Source: Calditrichota bacterium | GTDB taxonomy: Bacteria > Calditrichota > Calditrichia > RBG-13-44-9 > J042 | Reading direction: 5' to 3' | NCBI GenBank assembly: GCA_013150955.1 | Contig: JAADJD010000031.1 | Coordinates: forward strand, 1 to 35,984 | Length of the DNA stretch: 35,984 nucleotides | Part shown: piece after piece, positions 1-10,300 of the stretch | Layout: each line of letters starts with the position of its first letter | How positions within the stretch are numbered: the stretch's first letter is position 1 | The notes under the pieces: model-generated | Database searches by the model: none | The model's input: only the letters and a program-made list of their open reading frames with translations | What the model was told of the DNA's origin: nothing | Translations under genes and position numbers: made by a program

Positions 1-28
1 TAACCCGTTGTGCGAATTAGACAACCCA

Positions 29-181
29 AACCGTTGAAACGGTTCTGTAAATTATTGTTACTTTAGGAGTTGTCCACCCAGATAAATCTGGGTGATAATG
101 AATGATAATTTCGATTAACTCCTGGCTTTAGCCAGGAGAATAGATGACGTAATCGATTGATTCTTAACCGTTTTAACGGTT
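29..181. repeat. cluster of four short palindromes
   Basis: Four perfect hairpins lie in 150 bp: 29-44 (AACCGTT/AACGGTT), 75-94 (CACCCAGAT/ATCTGGGTG), 119-138 (CTCCTGGC/GCCAGGAG) and 166-181 (AACCGTT/AACGGTT again). The outer two share the same arms. The stems differ in sequence but have similar size (7-9 bp, 2-4 nt loops). None is followed by a T-tract, so they do not look like terminators. No gene is visible in 1-284. They resemble REP-type palindromic repeats; the cluster may continue left of the window. Confidence 0.7.
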
Positions 182-225
182 TTTCAAAATATCTGCTTTA
201 TCCTGAATTAGCCCAATGGGTATTC

Positions 226-293
226 GCTATTTTGTTGATTTTTTTTGAATTCATTCGCGTACTTCGTGGTTTAATGCTCTATTTGGGATAAAA
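226..293 (+). repeat. MITE-like repeat, copy A (3' fragment)
   Basis: This is the right-hand part of the dispersed repeat seen complete at 17409-17575. It carries the internal TATTCGCTATTTTGTTGA segment, then the TCATTCGCGT..TTCGTGGTTTAATGC end and the closing TTTGGGATAAAA. The left half is absent. Confidence 0.7.
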
Positions 294-338
294 AAGAAAG
301 GTGGCAGTGGATTGTTCCACTATTGTTCCACTGCCACC
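285..338 (-). terminator. rho-independent terminator of the minus-strand T9SS cargo gene
   Basis: Read on the minus strand, a perfect 12-bp stem (GGTGGCAGTGGA at 327-338, its complement at 300-311) with a 15-nt loop is followed at once by CTTTCTTTTTTAT. It starts 28 nt after the stop codon of the gene ending at 366. The T-tract overlaps the end of the dispersed repeat fragment. Confidence 0.75.
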
Positions 339-365
339 GGGAAGTGCACACGGTAAAATCGGATG

Positions 366-2411
366 CTACTTGACCAGCACCATTTTCTTCACATCGCGAT
401 AGGGGCCGGCCTGGATTTCGTAGAAATAAATGCCGCTGGAGAATTGAGAGGCCTGCCACTGGATGCGATGTTTTCCTGCCGGTTGCCAGCCCACATCGAT
501 GGCATCCACCATGCGCCCCTGAATATCGTAAATGCGAAGTTGTATCGGCAGCCGGTGCGGTATCCGGTAGGTAATAAACGTGCTGGCATTGAAGGGATTG
601 GGATAATTGCCGATGAGTTCAAAATCCTGTGCCACCACCGAGGGCCGGTTCTCCTGTGAATCGATGCCAGTGACCCCGTCCCACAAAATTACCTCGCGGG
701 AATAGAGGGTATCCCCGGAAGAATCCACCCGGCAATAATACGTTCCAAACACCTCCGGAACGATGGTGAGAATCTTTAAATAATCTCGGTTGACGTTGCT
801 GTAATACGAACTGTTGCTGAGAGCCGAGTCGCCGCGGAACCACTGGTAGCTGTTCCCGGTGCGATCGGAATAAATCCAGACCTGGGGCTGGAAGCTGGCA
901 CTATCCCGAAAAGTTAGTTGCTGAGGCTGATTGCCAACCACCTTTACCGGAAGCGATTCCCAGTTGCCCGCATTGTACAGGTTCCCATGGATTTCAAATT
1001 CCAGTGCGGCGTTGTTCGGGTTACGTTCAATTTGCCCGTAATTGGTGATGTCTCCCAGAACCGTAAAGTACGCGGTGGAAGAAGTTGCCTGGGCGGGGCT
1101 CAATTTGCCCCGGATGACGAGATTCCCGGTGAAATGGTAACGCCGCGCACCATAAAATTGAGCATCACCGTCCAGCGCCACCCGATCCAGAACTGCCATG
1201 CCGGCTTTTTTAGAAATGTAAGAGCCGTTCCGAAACAGAATGGTGCTTCCGTTACCTTCTATGGTTTTGAAAAACAGGGTTGTTTCATTGTCCAGCACCA
1301 GAGGATGTCCGGTTTTTAACACCAATTTCTGGAGGGAGATCCAGGAATCATCAAACCGAATGGATCCTTTGGCCACAATGGTATCCTCGTCGCCATAAAC
1401 ATACGTGTTTGTGAAAACAAAACTGGTATCGCAATAGAGGTGCTGTGTGCTATCGGAAGTAAATTCCAACCGGGAGCCGTACCAGTGTCCCCGATTCTCA
1501 ATATTTCCACTGACGTAGAAGGAGAATCTTTCTCCGTAAATGTTGGGAATGATTGTCCCATAATTTATAATGTCCCCGTTAATTCGGAGCTCGATGACGC
1601 TGTAATAATGATATCGATCTCTGATCTTAAGGGTGTCCTCCACAATGAGGGTATCATTAACCGTGACATCGGTATCCAGGTTCACGGTGTTTTTAATCCT
1701 CAGATTGGACACCACCGGTTCTGTTTGGAATCGCTCCACATAGGATGAACTATCGCCCGCAATGCTGTTCCCATTGCCCACAATCTCATTTACCTCCAGG
1801 ATGGTATTTTTCAGGAACCGGAAAGTGGTGGGAAGGGAAGCGAAATCTTTTAATAGGATTAACTTATTGGCCTTTATCCTTGTGTTAACGCCCTGAGGCG
1901 ATTGGATGACAAAGTCCCGATCCGAAATCAAAGTGGCGCTGTCTGCCAGAACCTTTGAAGGCATAAAGTTCGAACCAGGCAGTGAGCGAAAAATGTGACT
2001 GGCGGTGTCCTTGAAAATGATGGTGGTATACAACCAGGTGCCTTCGTTAAAGAGATCTCGTCCAATATAGATATATGGCTCGATGGTGCCGTTACCTTCG
2101 ATGGTGCCCTGGTTCCAGACGTCGGTGGCCACAAAGATATTCACTTCTCTGTACTGGGAGTAGGCCACCTGGCGCAGGGAACCGTTTTGTTGAATTTTCA
2201 GGCTGTTGATAAAATAATCCTGAACCTGATCCAGCTGAACCGGGCCTACGATGACCACGTCATCATTGGCAGTGGGCACGTTGCCACCTTGCCAGGTAGC
2301 TGGATCGCTCCAGGGGCCACCCTGAATGGTGGAATACACCTGGGCATAAAGAAGAGGGCAGAAGGCAAATGCCACCAGGAAAAACACAACGGTTTTCATT
2401 TGCCTTACCAT
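366..2411 (-). CDS. secreted beta-helix/Ig-like protein with T9SS type A sorting domain
   Basis: A 681-residue exported protein, probably displayed at or released from the cell surface by type IX secretion. A signal peptide (residues 1-23) ends LLYA, with Gln24 as the new N-terminus. Residues about 31-55 carry a G8-like WSDPATW..GG..P...DDVVI motif. Residues about 60-510 contain repeated short segments such as GDIINYGTI, GNIENRGHW and GDITNYGQI, as expected for a right-handed beta-helix. An Ig-like segment (YQWF...GTYYCRV) lies at about 515-580. Residues 597-681 are the T9SS C-terminal domain: YPNPFN, IYDIQGR, SGIYFYEI and a KKMVLVK end. An AGGAGG six bases upstream fixes the start at 2411. 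A terminator follows, so it is likely monocistronic. The ligand or substrate is unknown. Confidence 0.85.
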   Translation of the reverse strand: MVRQMKTVVFFLVAFAFCPLLYAQVYSTIQGGPWSDPATWQGGNVPTANDDVVIVGPVQLDQVQDYFINSLKIQQNGSLRQVAYSQYREVNIFVATDVWNQGTIEGNGTIEPYIYIGRDLFNEGTWLYTTIIFKDTASHIFRSLPGSNFMPSKVLADSATLISDRDFVIQSPQGVNTRIKANKLILLKDFASLPTTFRFLKNTILEVNEIVGNGNSIAGDSSSYVERFQTEPVVSNLRIKNTVNLDTDVTVNDTLIVEDTLKIRDRYHYYSVIELRINGDIINYGTIIPNIYGERFSFYVSGNIENRGHWYGSRLEFTSDSTQHLYCDTSFVFTNTYVYGDEDTIVAKGSIRFDDSWISLQKLVLKTGHPLVLDNETTLFFKTIEGNGSTILFRNGSYISKKAGMAVLDRVALDGDAQFYGARRYHFTGNLVIRGKLSPAQATSSTAYFTVLGDITNYGQIERNPNNAALEFEIHGNLYNAGNWESLPVKVVGNQPQQLTFRDSASFQPQVWIYSDRTGNSYQWFRGDSALSNSSYYSNVNRDYLKILTIVPEVFGTYYCRVDSSGDTLYSREVILWDGVTGIDSQENRPSVVAQDFELIGNYPNPFNASTFITYRIPHRLPIQLRIYDIQGRMVDAIDVGWQPAGKHRIQWQASQFSSGIYFYEIQAGPYRDVKKMVLVK

Positions 2412-2688
2412 AAATCGCCTCCTGTTTTTTGTTTCTATTTTTTATTTATTTTAGACCGTTTTGTCCGAAACCCGTGATACATGTCAAAAAGTTTAATTTT
2501 TAACCCTGTAAAAATTTTTCAGGTTTCAAAGGTTTGGATTTTTGAAATGCGGGGGTTTTCCTGGTGCCATTCCGCTGGTGAAGCCTTCCTCTAAATGTTG
2601 TTTGCCACCATAAATGTTTTAGAATGTCTAATTATCGGGCAGAATTTTTTTCGACTTGATACCGGCTTGCTGCCGGCGGCGAAAAGAT
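2412..2688. other. intergenic region upstream of the T9SS cargo gene
   Basis: AT-rich upstream region of the minus-strand gene ending at 366. A good ribosome binding site (AGGAGG, read on the minus strand) abuts the gene. A TTGACA is present on the minus strand near 2480-2485, but no well-spaced -10 pairs with it. I see no gene, and 2910-3069 is likewise non-coding. Confidence 0.5.
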
Positions 2689-2909
2689 TTAACCCAAATA
2701 ATGCGTTAAACCACAAATCACGCGAATGAAACCAAGACATATCCATAAAATCGCAAATAAACCACAAAACACATTTTCATTCGGATATCATCCAATGGAT
2801 TTTATTATTCTTATTCGTTTTAATTCGAGTAATTCGTAGGCTTTTGCATAATCTGGGATTATTTTTGTTCATTCGTGCAATTCGTGGTTCTAATGCATAA
2901 TCTGGGTTG
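2689..2909 (-). repeat. MITE-like repeat, copy B
   Basis: Copy in reverse orientation to 17409-17575. It begins TTTAACCCAAATAATGCGTT and ends TAATGCATAATCTGGGTT, so the two ends are inverted repeats. A second, shorter copy of the right end (GCATAATCTGGGATT near 2849) is nested inside it. Confidence 0.8.
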
Positions 2910-3069
2910 AAAATTTGTAGGGATATTCAAGTGCGAATATCCCATCCCGATTTCATTCGCGAAGGTTTTCTGATAATGCAAGACGGGGATACTCAAAAGG
3001 CTTTTGAAACCAGAGGGACGATGCCTATCTTTCTGATTTGTGAGCAACGTTTTTGAAAGGAGAGGACGG

Positions 3070-3948
3070 ATGGAGCAGCAGGCAGTCGGGATTCCGCCAC
3101 TGGGAGCGCATACGTCAATCGCTGGTGGGGTCTTCCAGGCCATTCGGATTGGTGCGGAAATCAAAGCGGATGTAGTCCAGATTTTTTCCAAAAACCAAAT
3201 GCAATGGAAGGCGCGCTGGTACAGGCCAGAAGAACTGGAACGCTATTTTGACATCATCCACAAAACGGGAATCCGACCAGTGACCATCCACACGGCCTAT
3301 CTGATTAATCTGGCCAGCCCGGACGCTACCACGGCACAGCGCTCTTTCGATGCGCTGGTGGATGAACTGAAACGGGCAGAGGTGCTCCAGGTGCCCTACC
3401 TGGTTATGCATCCGGGGGCGCACATGGGACAGGGGGAGGCAATGGGCATTCAGGTGGTGGCGCGTCAACTCCGACGTGCACTGGACGTCGCAGCAGTTGA
3501 CGGAGTGACCATCTTACTGGAGTGTACCGCCGGTCAGGGGACGAATCTGGGATATCGCTTCGAACACCTTCGGGATATTATGGCGGCCTCCGGTTGTGAC
3601 GATCGACTGGGGGTGTGTCTGGACACCTGTCATCTGTTTGCTGCCGGTTACGATTTGCGCACCGTGGAGAGCTGGAACGCCACATTCGAAGCATTTAACG
3701 AAGTTGTGGGCCGCCACACGCTGCGCGCATTTCATTTAAACGATTCGCTGAAACCGTTTGGCAGTCGGCGGGATCGACATGCCCGCATCGGGCAGGGAGA
3801 ACTGGGGATTTCCGCCTTTCGGGTACTGTTGAATGATGCCCGCCTGAAGGACATTCCCATGATTCTGGAAATTCCCGGTGGTAACCATGCCTATGCCGAG
3901 GATCTCCAGATTTTACGGGGATTGATTGAAGAGCGCTCGATCCCCTGA
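3070..3948 (+). CDS. nfo: endonuclease IV (AP endonuclease)
   Basis: Cleaves the phosphodiester bond 5' of abasic sites and trims blocked 3' ends in base-excision repair; acts in the cytoplasm. The 292-residue protein begins GAHTSIAGG, typical of the family, and is close to the usual 280-290 residues. All nine family metal ligands can be matched: His in IHTAY, His in MHPGAH, Glu in LECTAGQG, Asp and His in LDTCH, His in FHLND, Asp and His in DRHARIG, and Glu in LEIPGG. The ATG at 3070 follows AAAGGAGAGGA with normal spacing, so it is preferred over an upstream GTG at 3040. It stands alone, with repeats upstream and a 420-bp gap downstream. Confidence 0.95.
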   Translation: MEQQAVGIPPLGAHTSIAGGVFQAIRIGAEIKADVVQIFSKNQMQWKARWYRPEELERYFDIIHKTGIRPVTIHTAYLINLASPDATTAQRSFDALVDELKRAEVLQVPYLVMHPGAHMGQGEAMGIQVVARQLRRALDVAAVDGVTILLECTAGQGTNLGYRFEHLRDIMAASGCDDRLGVCLDTCHLFAAGYDLRTVESWNATFEAFNEVVGRHTLRAFHLNDSLKPFGSRRDRHARIGQGELGISAFRVLLNDARLKDIPMILEIPGGNHAYAEDLQILRGLIEERSIP

Positions 3949-4264
3949 AAAGGGGCACAATCGGGAAGACAGTGGGCTACCGGATTGCGGAGCACACCAG
4001 CCCGTTCGGACAAATAAATGGAAAACAGAGTGTTAGGTTGTCGCTGGAATTTGTGAAAGAAAGGAAACCTCCTGTAAATACAGGCATTTAATAAAGGTGC
4101 TCGTGTCGCTGGAATGATCTTCAAATTGGACGATGATATGCAGACGCCAGGCTGGGTGGCGCTGCCCTGTGGTGGATCGCAGGGGCGGATTCCTCATCAG
4201 GATTATTTTGCGAATGAGAGGGCTGTATGATGGACAATGGCAGGGGAAAAAGTAATTATTCATC

Positions 4265-4293
4265 TTGATTGAATTTAACCGAAAACATATATT
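4265..4293 (+). promoter_or_regulatory. sigma70-like promoter candidate for sprA
   Basis: TTGATT at 4265-4270 and TATATT at 4288-4293 are separated by 17 bases. A start site near 4300 would give a leader of about 70 nt before the sprA ATG. This rests on sequence match alone. Confidence 0.4.
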
Positions 4294-4313
4294 TATCAGA
4301 TCAAACAAAACAG

Positions 4314-4324
4314 TAAGGAGGTGA
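4314..4324 (+). promoter_or_regulatory. near-perfect Shine-Dalgarno sequence without a start codon
   Basis: TAAGGAGGTGA matches the anti-Shine-Dalgarno region almost completely, but no ATG, GTG or TTG lies 5-12 bases downstream. The sprA start is about 45 bases further on, and an in-frame TAG at 4360 rules out extending sprA upstream. It may be a ribosome standby site, a leader element or chance. Confidence 0.35.
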
Positions 4325-4368
4325 CCGCCGGCGCAGACTGATACAGAAGCGAATTTAATTAGCGGTTG

Positions 4369-7300
4369 ATGAGATTGAAGATTTTCAGGAAGAAAACTTA
4401 CTACCGACACCTCCTGCTGTTTGCCATTGCATTCAGCTTTACGCAACTCGAAGCCCAGGGATTACGGGCTCCCGATGCCCCGCCAGGAGTGGTTTCGGTA
4501 ACTGTCCCCGTTTATAAGGGCCTGCAACGCTTTTTCGTGGATTCCACCCTTTTTCAAAGTAACTTCTCCAAATTTCGTCGCATTTTGGCTTTCGATTCTT
4601 CTCAACAGTACGTTGACATTCGCGAAACCTTATTCGGTCATGATTTTCTGCTGCCCATCCGCATGCCGCTGGAAGATTATGTGCGCGCGCAGTTGAATTT
4701 CCGGAATCAGGAGAACCTGCGCAATTCCGTGCTCAAATATCTACAGCGGGTTGTCCAGCGCGGAGGCGGCGGAATTGAATTAAACATCCCGGTGCGGATT
4801 AAAAGCAAGGCCTTCAAGCGCATCTTTGGTGGCGATCAGGTGGGATTGACCGTTTCGGGAAATATTTCTTTCGAATTGTCCGGTCGAACCGAAAGCCGTT
4901 CGGGATCGGCTGTATCTGCCTACGAGCAGCGGAACACCTTCAGCCCCAAATTCCGCCAGACGCAGCAATTCAATGTACAGGGACGCGTGGGCGATAAGGT
5001 TCGGGTGTCGGTGGATCAAAACAGCGAGGCTACCTTCGATTTTGAGAATACCCTGCGTCTCACTTACGATGGCGATGAGGACGAAATCATCCAGAAGATT
5101 GAAGCCGGTAACGTTTCCCTGAATCTCCCGTCCACCAATTACGTGTCCATGAGTGCCCGTCATCAGGGATTGTTTGGCCTGAAGACCCAGATGAAGCTGG
5201 GAAATCTGAGCTTCATTGGAATTGCCAGTCTCCAGCGGGGCGAAAAACAAAAACTTTCCATCACCGGGGCGGCCGAGGAAAACACCTATCGCATCAAAGA
5301 TATTGATTACGTTCGGGATCGCTTCTTCTTTGTGGATTCCATTTATTACGAGCTGTTCGAAAATTTTGACGATCGCATGCGCTGGGTGCAGGTCAGCGAG
5401 GATCTCAAGATTGTTCAGCTGGACGTCTGGCGCAGCGCCCGACCCACCGACTACGATCGCCAGGGCTACGCGGTGGTGAATCCCGAAGACTATCCCGATA
5501 TCCAGAATCTGGAATTGCAGGACATTCCCGGCAAAATTGAAACCGGGTTTTTTAAGCGACTGGAATATGGCCGGGATTACGATTACGACGAGAACCGGGG
5601 CTTTTTCTGGCTGAATGAACAGGTGAACGAACAGGACGTGATTGCCATTGCCTACCAGACGGCCGGGGGCTTCAAACGGGGCATGCTGTTTCAGGAGCTG
5701 CCTCAGGATTCCACCGCCAAGGTTTTGCTGAAGCTCATCAAACCACGGGCTTCCAAACCGGAATACAAGTCCACTTGGAAACTGGCCATGCGCAATGTGT
5801 ACAACCTGGGGGCGTCCGGCATTCCGCGAGAAGGCTTTGATGTGAAGATCATCTACTCGGTGACCGGGGAGGATCAGGAAATCGATCCCACCTACAAGTT
5901 GCCATTCAATTACCTGATGGGATTGGATCGCATTAACGAACAGGGCGACCCGGTAGAGGGTGGGGATAAAAAAGTGGACATTGCCAACGGCTGGGTATTC
6001 GATCTGGGGAACGGATATTTGATCTTTCCATCCACCACACCATTTGCTCCCAAACCCGGTAGCAAGTTTGCGTTCGATTCTACCCTGTATGTGGATATTT
6101 ACAACATCAAAGACCGAACCCTGGAACGCACCCGCCACAAATTTGAAATTGCCATTACCACCAGTTCCGTTTCCACATCCTACAATCTGGGATTTAATGT
6201 GCTGGAAAATTCGGTGGTGGTGCGGGTAAACGGACGGGAATTGAAGGAGAAAACCGGGTACATCATCGATTATTTCAGTGGAAAGCTGGAAATCATTGAT
6301 CCCGAAGCCCGCCGTGCCGATGCCCAGATTGAAATTGAATACGAACGGGGATCGCTGTTTCAGCTGGATAAGAAGACCCTGCTGGGTGGGCGCCTGGAAT
6401 ACGATCTGGGCGAAGGCAAATTTATCGGATTGACCGCTTTGTACTATAATCAGTCCACCCTGGATCAGCGCATTCGCATTGGCCAGGAACCCATTCGAAA
6501 CTTTATCTGGGACATTAACACCGCGTTCAATTTTAAACCCAACTTCATCACCAAAGCGCTGGACAAGCTCCCAATTGTGGAGACCTCTGCGGAATCCAAG
6601 TTGAAGCTGGAAGCCGAATATGCCCAGGTCAATCCCAATCCCAACACGTTTAACGAACCCCGTCTGGGAGAGAAGAGCGGTGTGGCCTACATCGATGACT
6701 TTGAGGGGAGCAAGCGGTCAACTCCGCTGGGGGTGAACTACCGCAACTGGAGTTTCGCCTCCATCCCCGCGCGCTTCCGAATTGTCAGCCGGGGCATCGA
6801 CCACGGGGAGATCAACACCTACGATTACGAGGAAATGCTGCGCTGGGATAAGGCGCGGGTCAAGATGAACTGGTACAATCCCTTCGAGCCGGTACCCATT
6901 AAGGAAATCTGGCCGAACAAGGATGTGAATGCCCAGACCGGAACCACCACCCAGGTCTTGAACATTCGCTGGGTAAATTACGATACCCCGGTGGACAGCG
7001 CCTGGGCCGGGATCATGCGCAGCACCATTGCGTTTCCGGATCAGAAAAAGACCAAGTACATTGAATTATGGGTGCGTGGGGATGTCGGTCAAATTAACAT
7101 TGACATTGGGCGGATTAGCGAGGACTACTGGATCCGGGGAACCAATCATCTGGGACAACCCTCTTTTGGCAATTTGAACACCGAAGACGTGAACCTGAAC
7201 GATCTGCTGGATGAGGGGGAGGATGTGGGCATTGACGGGATACCGGATGGGCAGCCCGGTGATGATCCGGAGGATAATTTTGTGGCGCCCCAGGATGCGG

Positions 7301-10300
7301 TGAAAATGGGATTGCCCGATCCCTTCTGGCGCATCAACGGTACGGAGGGGAATGGCGATCCCGAGAAGGGTGTGCAGGGGGTGCGGGCACCGGATACCGA
7401 GGATCTGGACGGCCGCGGCAATCTGGATATTTTTAACGATTATTTCGAATACAACATCGATTTGTCGGATCCCTACCATCCCTACATTCAGGGGGCCACG
7501 GAAAAGGGCTGGAAGCAGTATCGTATCCCCATTCGCAATTACGATTTCAAGGTTGGGTCGCCGGATACCACGTTTCAGGAAATTTTCTACGTGCGGTTGT
7601 GGATTAACAATCTGGAACCGGATGGCCAGCCGCACGTCATTCAGATCGCCACCTTTGATTTTGTGGGGAACGAGTGGGAAGAAAAGGGCATGGCCACCAG
7701 CGACACCTCGAAGTTTGTGCTGAGCGATAGCCTTTTCATCCTGTCCGTTTACAATACGGAAGAGAATGCGGAGTCCCCCAAGCCGGAGGTTGAGCCGTAT
7801 CATTCGCCCCCCAATGTGACCGGGATTCGGGATCGGATTACCCGTGCCCTGTCCAAGGAACAGTCGCTGGTGATGCAGTTGAAATATTTACCGGTCGGAG
7901 GTGTTGCCGAGGCCAAGAAGCAGCTGATTGACAAGATCAACCTGCTGTACTATCGGCGGATGAAGATGTTTGTGCACGGGGACTGGTCGCTGCCGGAGGA
8001 AAATTCGCCGCTGGAGTTCTACATCCGCTTTGGCCCCACGGAGGATATTTATTACGAATACGGAGAGAGGGTCTATCCCCACTGGGACAAACGCAATAAC
8101 ATCGACATTATTTTTGACGAATTGACCCGTACCAAGCAACCCCAGTATCTGCTGCCAGATTCCCTGAATGGGAAACCGGTGTACTACCGGGAAGATCCCA
8201 ATTTCCCCGGCAAGTACATGAAGGTGGTCGGCAAGCCCAGTTTACACAACATCAACTTTTTTGTGATTGGTGCGCGCAACGTGGGCGATACCGATTTGCG
8301 GGATATCGAGATCTGGCTGGATGAATTGCGGGTCACCGATGTGGAACGGGAAAGCGGAGTGGCCATGCGCATGCGAGCGGATTTGAATCTGGCCGATGTG
8401 GGGCGGATTTCCGCGCAGATGGAGCTGGTGGACGACAACTTTCGCAAGCTGGAACAAAAATACGCTTCCGAGCGGGGCACCGATATGACCCGCGAAAACC
8501 AGTTGTACAACTTCAACCTGAATCTGCACAAATTTTTGCCCTCCAGCTGGGGATTTAACATTCCGATTTTCGCGAAATATCAGCGGAATCAGCGCATTCC
8601 AAAATATTACTACAATAGCGATCGCCGAACCTTTTACCGCCCGAACAATATTCTGGATCGTCTGAAGACGTTTGTGGGGTTAACGGAGCTATCCCCGGAG
8701 TTAAAGGAGAATTCCACCATCACGCAGTCGCGTTCCATTGGGGTGTCATTTTCCCGGCGGGGGCGTAAGCGGGATCCCTGGTACCTGCGCTACACGCTCA
8801 ACCAGGTCAAGCTGGACATGGATTATGTGGAGAAGAACAGCAGCAGTCCAACCGTGCTGCTGAACAACGGTACCAATCTAACCGGAAAATTTTCTTACAG
8901 CATCAATTTCTCCAATAAGAATTTCATTCAGCCCTTTTCCTGGTTGGGGAAAAGCCGCTGGGTACGTGCGCTGAGTCGACAGAAATTTTACTACACACCG
9001 TCCAATATCAGCGTCAATGCCAGCATTGTGGATCGCGCGGAAATTAAACAGAACCGTCTGGAGGTGAAAAGAACGGAGACCATTCGTACCAATACTTCAC
9101 GCCAGTTCAACATGAACTATAAGGTCTTCGAGAGCCTCAAGTTCGATTTCCGCCGCGCCTATCAGAGCGATGCGTATTTGAAGGGCTATCGGGCGAAGGA
9201 TGTGCTCAAGGCCATTTTCAACAATTTTGACTTTGGGGTGGACAAAACCATTTCGCAGCGATTCAACGTGAATTATCAGCCGCGGTTCTTTTCCTGGTTA
9301 AACACCACCTTCCGCTATTCGTCCGATTTCAACTACAACCTGATCAATCCCAAGACCAACGATCGCATGTCTCGCCTGAATGTGAACAAACAGATGAGTT
9401 TCAACCTGTCGCCATTTAATCTGGCCATCAAATTGTACAAGCCCAAGGCCAAGGGAACATCGACCCGGAAAGGGCGGGGGAAGGCCTCCACCCGCGGCGC
9501 GCCGCGACGGCATGCCAGAGATGAGGAACAAAAGGGCGGGAAAGGGAAGAAAACCGACCAGGCCAAAGAGGATGTTGAGGGCGAAAAGAAAAAAGTGCGC
9601 CGGGAACCCCCGAAACTGCCCATTCCCAATCCGGCAATCTTGTTGTGGAAGATGATGAATTCCTGGAAGTCGCTGCGGCTGGATATTCAGCAGACGGAGA
9701 ATTACCAGCATTATAATCTGGAACGCATGCCGGTCTGGCGCTATCAGCTGGGATTGCAATCGGATCCGCAGGCCGGGGTGGATACCACCTTCCGCAAGAT
9801 TCCCCGCCTGCCCACCCTGCGTATCAGTCGAAAAGTGACCTTTGGATCCCAGTTTAATTTTGGAAACAAGTTTAAAGCCAATTTCAACTATACCTACAAT
9901 CGGGATCAATCCCAGACCAACCAGCAGAATACGGTGCGGATTTCCAGCGGTTACTTCTTTACCGGGGACGATCCGGAGAAAAACAAAGACGGCTGGTGGT
10001 CGCTGGTGCCCGACTGGACGTTTCAGCTGAGCGGACTGGAGAAGTTTCTGTTCTTTAGCAAGTTTGCCAAGACCATTACGGTGGAACATTCGCGCAATGG
10101 AAAATTTAACGAGGCGGCGCGCCTGAATAACGGGGAGTATTTCCGCGATCAGTGGAGCTATTCCAACAGCTACCAGCCGTTTCTGGGGGTGACCATCAAC
10201 ACCAAATGGGGGATGAACGTCAACATCCGGTATGCCAGTACCCGGAACTTTAGTTACAACGCCACCGGTGCCGTAACGTTGAATGAGCAGGGATCGTTTG

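Larger units (their letters stand above)
3949..4368. other. non-coding gap between nfo and sprA
   Basis: No gene is supported. An 11-base direct repeat, GTCGCTGGAAT, occurs at 4040-4050 and 4104-4114. The right part holds the promoter candidate and the Shine-Dalgarno-like sequence listed separately. Confidence 0.5.

Noticed and set aside
4780-6138. A 452-residue open frame on the minus strand inside sprA, and a similar 245-residue one at 7066-7803
   Set aside because: Both are antisense to a gene with clear SprA motifs, show no family motif and have low-complexity His/Gln/Ile-rich composition typical of shadow frames.
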